Below, in pieces: positions 53,154 to 55,742 of a stretch of DNA of 55,742 nucleotides (the stretch's first letter is position 1; each line of letters opens with the position of its first letter). Position numbers and translations under genes: made by a program. Origin of the DNA: Prevotella sp. GTDB lineage: Bacteria > Bacteroidota > Bacteroidia > Bacteroidales > Bacteroidaceae. The notes beneath the pieces were generated by a model. That model was not told where the DNA came from. It did not search any database and was given only the letters and a program-made list of their open reading frames with translations. The DNA is taken from contig JAFUVB010000038.1 of assembly GCA_017471245.1 (NCBI GenBank), positions 1-55,742 on the forward strand. Direction: 5' to 3'.

Positions 53154-53420
53154 ATGAAAGCATATTGCAAACCAAATACGGATAAGTACTCCATAGAGTT
53201 GCAGTCGTTTATCGCAGCAACCGTTATAAATAATGTGGAGAAAACCACGCGTTGGGATAAAGGAATCCCAACGGAGATAGAAGGCGCCGAATACGGAAAA
53301 GTGGGTACTCAAATCTTTAATGGAACAGATTTCGACCACTACAACGGAAAGGGCGGCGGAGAAAATGGTGCCGGTAACCGTTCCAAAGGCAGCCTTTGGG
53401 ATGATGACGATGAATGGTAA
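53154..53420 (+). CDS. Short 88-residue peptide of the MKxYxxP...W-acidic type
   Basis: Starts MKAYCKPNTDKYSIELQSFI; it has a Gly/Asn-rich stretch (GGGENGAGNRSKG) and ends LWDDDDEW. The ends are like the peptide at 33244. A strong GAAAGGAGGAGAAG ribosome site precedes ATG 53154. It is cotranscribed with the type IX cargo gene. No signal peptide and no known function. Confidence 0.65.
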   Translation: MKAYCKPNTDKYSIELQSFIAATVINNVEKTTRWDKGIPTEIEGAEYGKVGTQIFNGTDFDHYNGKGGGENGAGNRSKGSLWDDDDEW

Positions 53421-53493
53421 AAAGAATTGTTCCGAATACTTCGGGCAATCTTTCTGAATAGTTTTTTATAGAATCTTGAGTTAATTATGGTTC

Positions 53494-53532
53494 GGGGACG
53501 CTGCGGTTGTTCGTAGTGTCCCCGTTTTTTTT
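53494..53532 (+). terminator. Rho-independent terminator
   Basis: GGGGACGCTGCG pairs with CGTAGTGTCCCC (12 pairs with G-U allowed) around the loop GTTGTT, followed by G and eight T. It ends the cargo / short-peptide operon. Confidence 0.85.
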
Positions 53533-53665
53533 GATGCGATGCTCAACTTCCTGATGTAGTCTGTAGTTAAAGAGGTTAAGCTGAAAGTTACGCGATATAG
53601 GTCGGCTGATAGCTGAAAGTGTGCGAAATTGTTGAGCAAAAGTGGATTGTTTCGCAAAAATAGTG

Positions 53666-53673
53666 TATCTTTG
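53666..53673 (+). promoter_or_regulatory. Promoter -7 box TATCTTTG
   Basis: A perfect TAnnTTTG, 29 bp before ATG 53703. Confidence 0.65.
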
Positions 53674-53702
53674 CAACGTGAATCATTAAATCGTGAAAAG
53701 AT

Positions 53703-53861
53703 ATGGCAACAATTAACTTTGACAGAGCTCGTTTCTTGGAGTCGATTCGTGAATATAAAGAGCAGAAGCGCCAATGGCAAGAGCGCATCAACCGTAAACT
53801 TGATGCCAAAGAGGATGAGATACGGCGCATCAAGGCTTCGCGTTATTACGAAACTTTATAA
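53703..53861 (+). CDS. Small helical protein, 52 residues
   Basis: MATINFDRARFLESIREYKE, then charged helix QKRQWQERINRKLDAKEDEI, ending ASRYYETL. It has its own promoter box and no signal peptide. It looks like a single long charged helix, perhaps a regulatory or antitoxin-like protein. Parts of the preceding terminator region are repeated after it (53911). Confidence 0.55.
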   Translation: MATINFDRARFLESIREYKEQKRQWQERINRKLDAKEDEIRRIKASRYYETL

Positions 53862-53907
53862 CAGGATGAAAGAGCTGAATACTTCTCGCCTGCAAATCAT
53901 TTCACCT

Positions 53908-53948
53908 TACGTTGTTGTTCGTAGTGTCCCCGTTTTTGATGCGATGTG
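53908..53948. repeat. Second copy of terminator-derived sequence
   Basis: GTTGTTCGTAGTGTCCCCGT at 53911 repeats 53507, and both are followed by T's and GATGCGATG. The two copies flank the small gene at 53703. The left half of the terminator stem is missing here. Confidence 0.65.
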
Positions 53949-54013
53949 ATGGGTGGTGAGTAAAAGGGGGCAGTAATGCAAATATATGAGTTATGCGGAT
54001 GCTTGCGGAAAGG

Positions 54014-54589
54014 TTATTTGCCATACAAAGTCATATACATGCGGATAGTGTCTTTATAAGGTCTTTTAACCTCATTAGGAGCGAAACCACATCGCTCGTA
54101 GAACCCGACAGCACTGTATTCTTTTGTTGCCAGTGCTTCAACAGTAAGAAACTGGCAGCCTGCCAACGTCTGCCTCCTCGCTAAATCTGCTATTTGCTTA
54201 ATCAAGAAATCACCGATATGCTTGCCTCTCCATTTTTCCTGTATTGCGAGGTAGGCAATATCCATCGCAGGATATCTGGACTTGGCATAAAATGTTTCTT
54301 GATAATTATAATCAACACCAGGTAACGCTGTTGATGAAACCCCAGACTGAAGTTCTTCCTTGTCATCAGAATCCAAATCGAGAGAGTCAAAGCTGAGAGC
54401 AAAGATAGCTACAATCTCTTCTCCGAATTTTACTGCATAGGCCTGACAATAATGATTCTCAACGCTTAGTTGAAAATCACCTCTAATGAACTTGTCCATC
54501 GATTCAACACCAGAAGAGAATGTCTTAAGACACTGAAAATCAGTCAGTGGATATGAGACGAGTTTTCCTAAAAATGCAGTCCTTTCCAT
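54014..54589 (-). CDS. GNAT-family N-acetyltransferase, possible toxin
   Basis: 191 residues from ATG 54589 (MERTAFLGKLVSYPLTDFQC); TTG 54601 is an in-frame alternative. The acetyl-CoA-binding segment is AIQEKWRGKHIGDFLIKQIA (R/Q-x-x-G-x-G/A type), and the C-terminus GFYERCGFAPNEVKRPYKDT is typical of GNAT. It overlaps a 58-residue upstream gene by 22 bp. Such pairs can be TacAT-type toxin-antitoxin modules that acetylate tRNA, but a metabolic acetyltransferase is also possible. Confidence 0.82.
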   Translation of the reverse strand: MERTAFLGKLVSYPLTDFQCLKTFSSGVESMDKFIRGDFQLSVENHYCQAYAVKFGEEIVAIFALSFDSLDLDSDDKEELQSGVSSTALPGVDYNYQETFYAKSRYPAMDIAYLAIQEKWRGKHIGDFLIKQIADLARRQTLAGCQFLTVEALATKEYSAVGFYERCGFAPNEVKRPYKDTIRMYMTLYGK

Positions 54590-54744
54590 TCCATAGTCCA
54601 ATATTTCTCACTATCCTTTAATCTTCGCTGGGCAGCTTTCTCTTTCTCGTTAAGTTGACCTGTTATGGCACGCCGAAGAGATTCCCTAATCTCTTTTGAA
54701 AACTCGGGTGTTATCGGCTCTCTTGGTGAATTTACTCCTAACAT
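54568..54744 (-). CDS. Small 58-residue protein upstream of the GNAT gene, possible antitoxin
   Basis: MLGVNSPREPITPEFSKEIR, then SLRRAITGQLNEKEKAAQRR, ending EWKGLHF. It is charged and helical; no ribbon-helix-helix motif is certain. ATG 54744 follows a strong AAAAGGAGGAAAG ribosome site. The end overlaps the GNAT start, so the two are translationally linked. A promoter box lies at 54785. Confidence 0.6.
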   Translation of the reverse strand: MLGVNSPREPITPEFSKEIRESLRRAITGQLNEKEKAAQRRLKDSEKYWTMEWKGLHF

Positions 54745-54784
54745 GCTCTTTCCTCCTTTTATGTATTATTTCTCTACTCTGTTG

Positions 54785-54792
54785 CAAAATTA
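54785..54792 (-). promoter_or_regulatory. Promoter -7 box TAATTTTG
   Basis: The complement of CAAAATTA, one base off TAnnTTTG, lies 41 bp before the start at 54744. Confidence 0.45.
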
Positions 54793-54918
54793 CTCTTTTT
54801 TTCTGAATCTGCAATTTTTTTCGCAGTAATTTAGCAATTATTTCCTCATGGTATTCTTAAAAAGTAATTTTCATTCAATGTCACTTTTCGTCCTAATCTT
54901 TTGATATACAATATGATA

Positions 54919-54958
54919 GGGTGAGTGACATTGAATCGTTCAATGTCACCCTGTTTTT
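54919..54958 (+). terminator. Hairpin with T-run
   Basis: GTGACATTGAA pairs with TTCAATGTCAC around TCG, followed by CCTGTTTTT. There is no obvious upstream plus-strand gene. TTCAATGTCAC also occurs alone at 54874. Confidence 0.5.
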
Positions 54959-54963
54959 ATGGA

Positions 54964-55051
54964 AGTAAAACAACTTGTTTTACATTGCCAAATTGCAGCT
55001 TGTTCGGTATTGAAAGCATGTTTCAGCGAAGTGAAACAAGTTGTTTTGCAA
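54964..55051. repeat. 22-bp-period repeat array, four units
   Basis: AGTAAAACAACTTGTTTTAC at 54964 and AGTGAAACAAGTTGTTTTGC at 55030 are 66 bp (3 x 22) apart, with two more degenerate units between. The core CAACTTG in the first unit is the reverse complement of CAAGTTG in the fourth. No gene is seen from 54745 to the window end (998 bp), which is filled with repeats. Confidence 0.55.
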
Positions 55052-55110
55052 ACGATGAAACAATAATTATTCGGAGATAATCTATTTAGGAGTGGAGGAG
55101 GAAGTTTCTT

Positions 55111-55426
55111 AGGAGTAAAGGAGTAAAGGAGTTAAGGAGTTAAGACGAATGCTTTGTTGCAGAATACTTGTACTCGAATGTATTATTTTAGGAGTGAAGG
55201 AGTAAAGGAGTTAAGGAGTTAAGACGAATGCTTTGTTGCAGAATACTTGTACTCGAATGTATTATTTTAGGAGTGAAGGAGTACAGGAGTGTAGGAGTTA
55301 AGACGAATGTCTTGCTCCTGATTACCCGTACACGAATGTATTATTTTAGGAGTGTAGGAGTAAAGGAGTTAAGGAGTTAAGACAAATGCTTTGTTGCTGG
55401 TTACTTGTACTCGAATGTAATCTCTT
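55111..55426. repeat. 79-bp tandem repeat, four units
   Basis: Units begin AGGAGT at 55111, 55190, 55269 and 55348. Each has the GGAGTTAAGGAGTTAAGA part, then GCTTTGTTGC-like and TACTCGAATGTATT-like parts. A fifth, separate copy starts near 55677 and runs off the window. The GGAGT words are those at 30341 and 30678. Confidence 0.85.
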
Positions 55427-55453
55427 GCCTCTTGCTTCTTGCCTCTTGCTTCT
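55427..55453. repeat. CTCTTGCCTCTTGCTTCT simple repeat
   Basis: Same words as the translated repeat at 44090-44210. Confidence 0.65.
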
Positions 55454-55472
55454 AACAACTAAATCTCTTTTC

Positions 55473-55633
55473 GGAAACGAATGAGAATAATTAGAACGAA
55501 TTATATCCACAAATTACAATAATAATTCGTAAGAAAGGAATCATCCTCATTTAGGAAGCGCAAGACCTCATTAATTATTCGTGGAAGGCCGCATTGCGGC
55601 CGTAATTAATTCTAATTATTCCAATTCGTTTCC
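55473..55633. repeat. 161-bp element with 31-bp inverted ends
   Basis: GGAAACGAATGAGAATAATT... (55473-55503) matches the reverse complement of 55603-55633 at 27 of 31 positions. An inner hairpin GGCCGCATTGCGGCC lies near 55587. It is MITE-like, with no coding capacity. Confidence 0.6.
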
Positions 55634-55742
55634 AAAGAAATCATGTGTCACATAGCTTGCGAACAACAATTATTTACGAGTGAAGGAGTAAAGGAGTTAA
55701 GGAGTTAAGACAAATGTCTTGCTACAGATTGCCTGTACTCGA

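Noticed and set aside
51856-53175. 439-codon frame opposite the type IX cargo gene
   Set aside because: The plus-strand gene has signal, domains and sorting tail; the antisense frame has none of these.
53629-53949. 106-codon plus-strand frame
   Set aside because: It starts before the promoter box at 53666 and is in another frame than the better supported 52-residue gene; it ends in the duplicated terminator sequence.

Overview
The window looks like a chromosomal piece of a Bacteroidales genome, most likely Prevotella or a close relative. Five signs point there: a type IX secretion core operon (porP, porK, porL, porM, porN); ECF sigma / FecR-like / outer-membrane receptor triplets; the Bacteroidetes promoter -7 box TAnnTTTG ahead of many genes; GldK/GldN-type proteins; and a secreted BspA-like leucine-rich protein ending in a type IX sorting tail. 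No rRNA, tRNA or CRISPR locus was recognised.

Layout. 1-5044: a receptor (cut by the window edge), its FecR-like anti-sigma and its ECF sigma run leftward; a second ECF sigma with a membrane partner and a secreted protein runs rightward. 5136-7798: an unknown secreted protein, a DUF4377 lipoprotein and an AraC regulator. 7970-13881: a TolC / HlyD / double-ATPase / two-permease efflux operon divergent from the AraC gene. 14000-17732: a second receptor / anti-sigma / sigma triplet. 18110-24208: the type IX secretion operon, followed by a beta-barrel protein and a small Lys/Ala/Glu-rich secreted protein. 26354-30183: priA and a FadL-type transporter. 30761-35232: a seven-helix AraC-type regulator broken at a run of nine G, an IS982-family element dropped into the leader of a neighbouring operon, a short peptide gene and a mosaic lipoprotein. 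35889-40855: a PgpH-like HD phosphohydrolase, gltX and KDO transferase. 40917-46412: a GH79-like/GH29 fusion enzyme, a GH28 enzyme and glutaminase, which suggests use of plant cell-wall glycans. 46522-49658: an AT-rich accessory stretch with a YafQ-type toxin-antitoxin pair, a decayed ISAzo13-family transposase and a HigB-like toxin with an antitoxin fused to a metallopeptidase-like domain. 50098-55742: the type IX cargo protein, a short peptide, a small helical protein, a GNAT/antitoxin-like pair and about 1 kb of repeats.

The most unusual signal is not a gene. At least six intergenic loci carry short arrays of degenerate units spaced exactly 22 bp apart. Several share one register (AAA-N7-TTTT-N8) but have different core words, and in two loci the core also appears as its reverse complement. 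One array sits upstream of the type IX operon, one between divergent sigma operons, and one upstream of priA. A seventh locus, between divergent promoters at 32013, is looser. Other repeat classes include a 318-bp inverted repeat, palindromes of the ACAACGGATTTCACGG type at three loci (two at convergent gene ends), a 162-bp MITE, a 79-bp tandem repeat, and simple repeats that have entered two coding regions.

All calls come from reading the sequence; family assignments are from motif recognition and were not searched.
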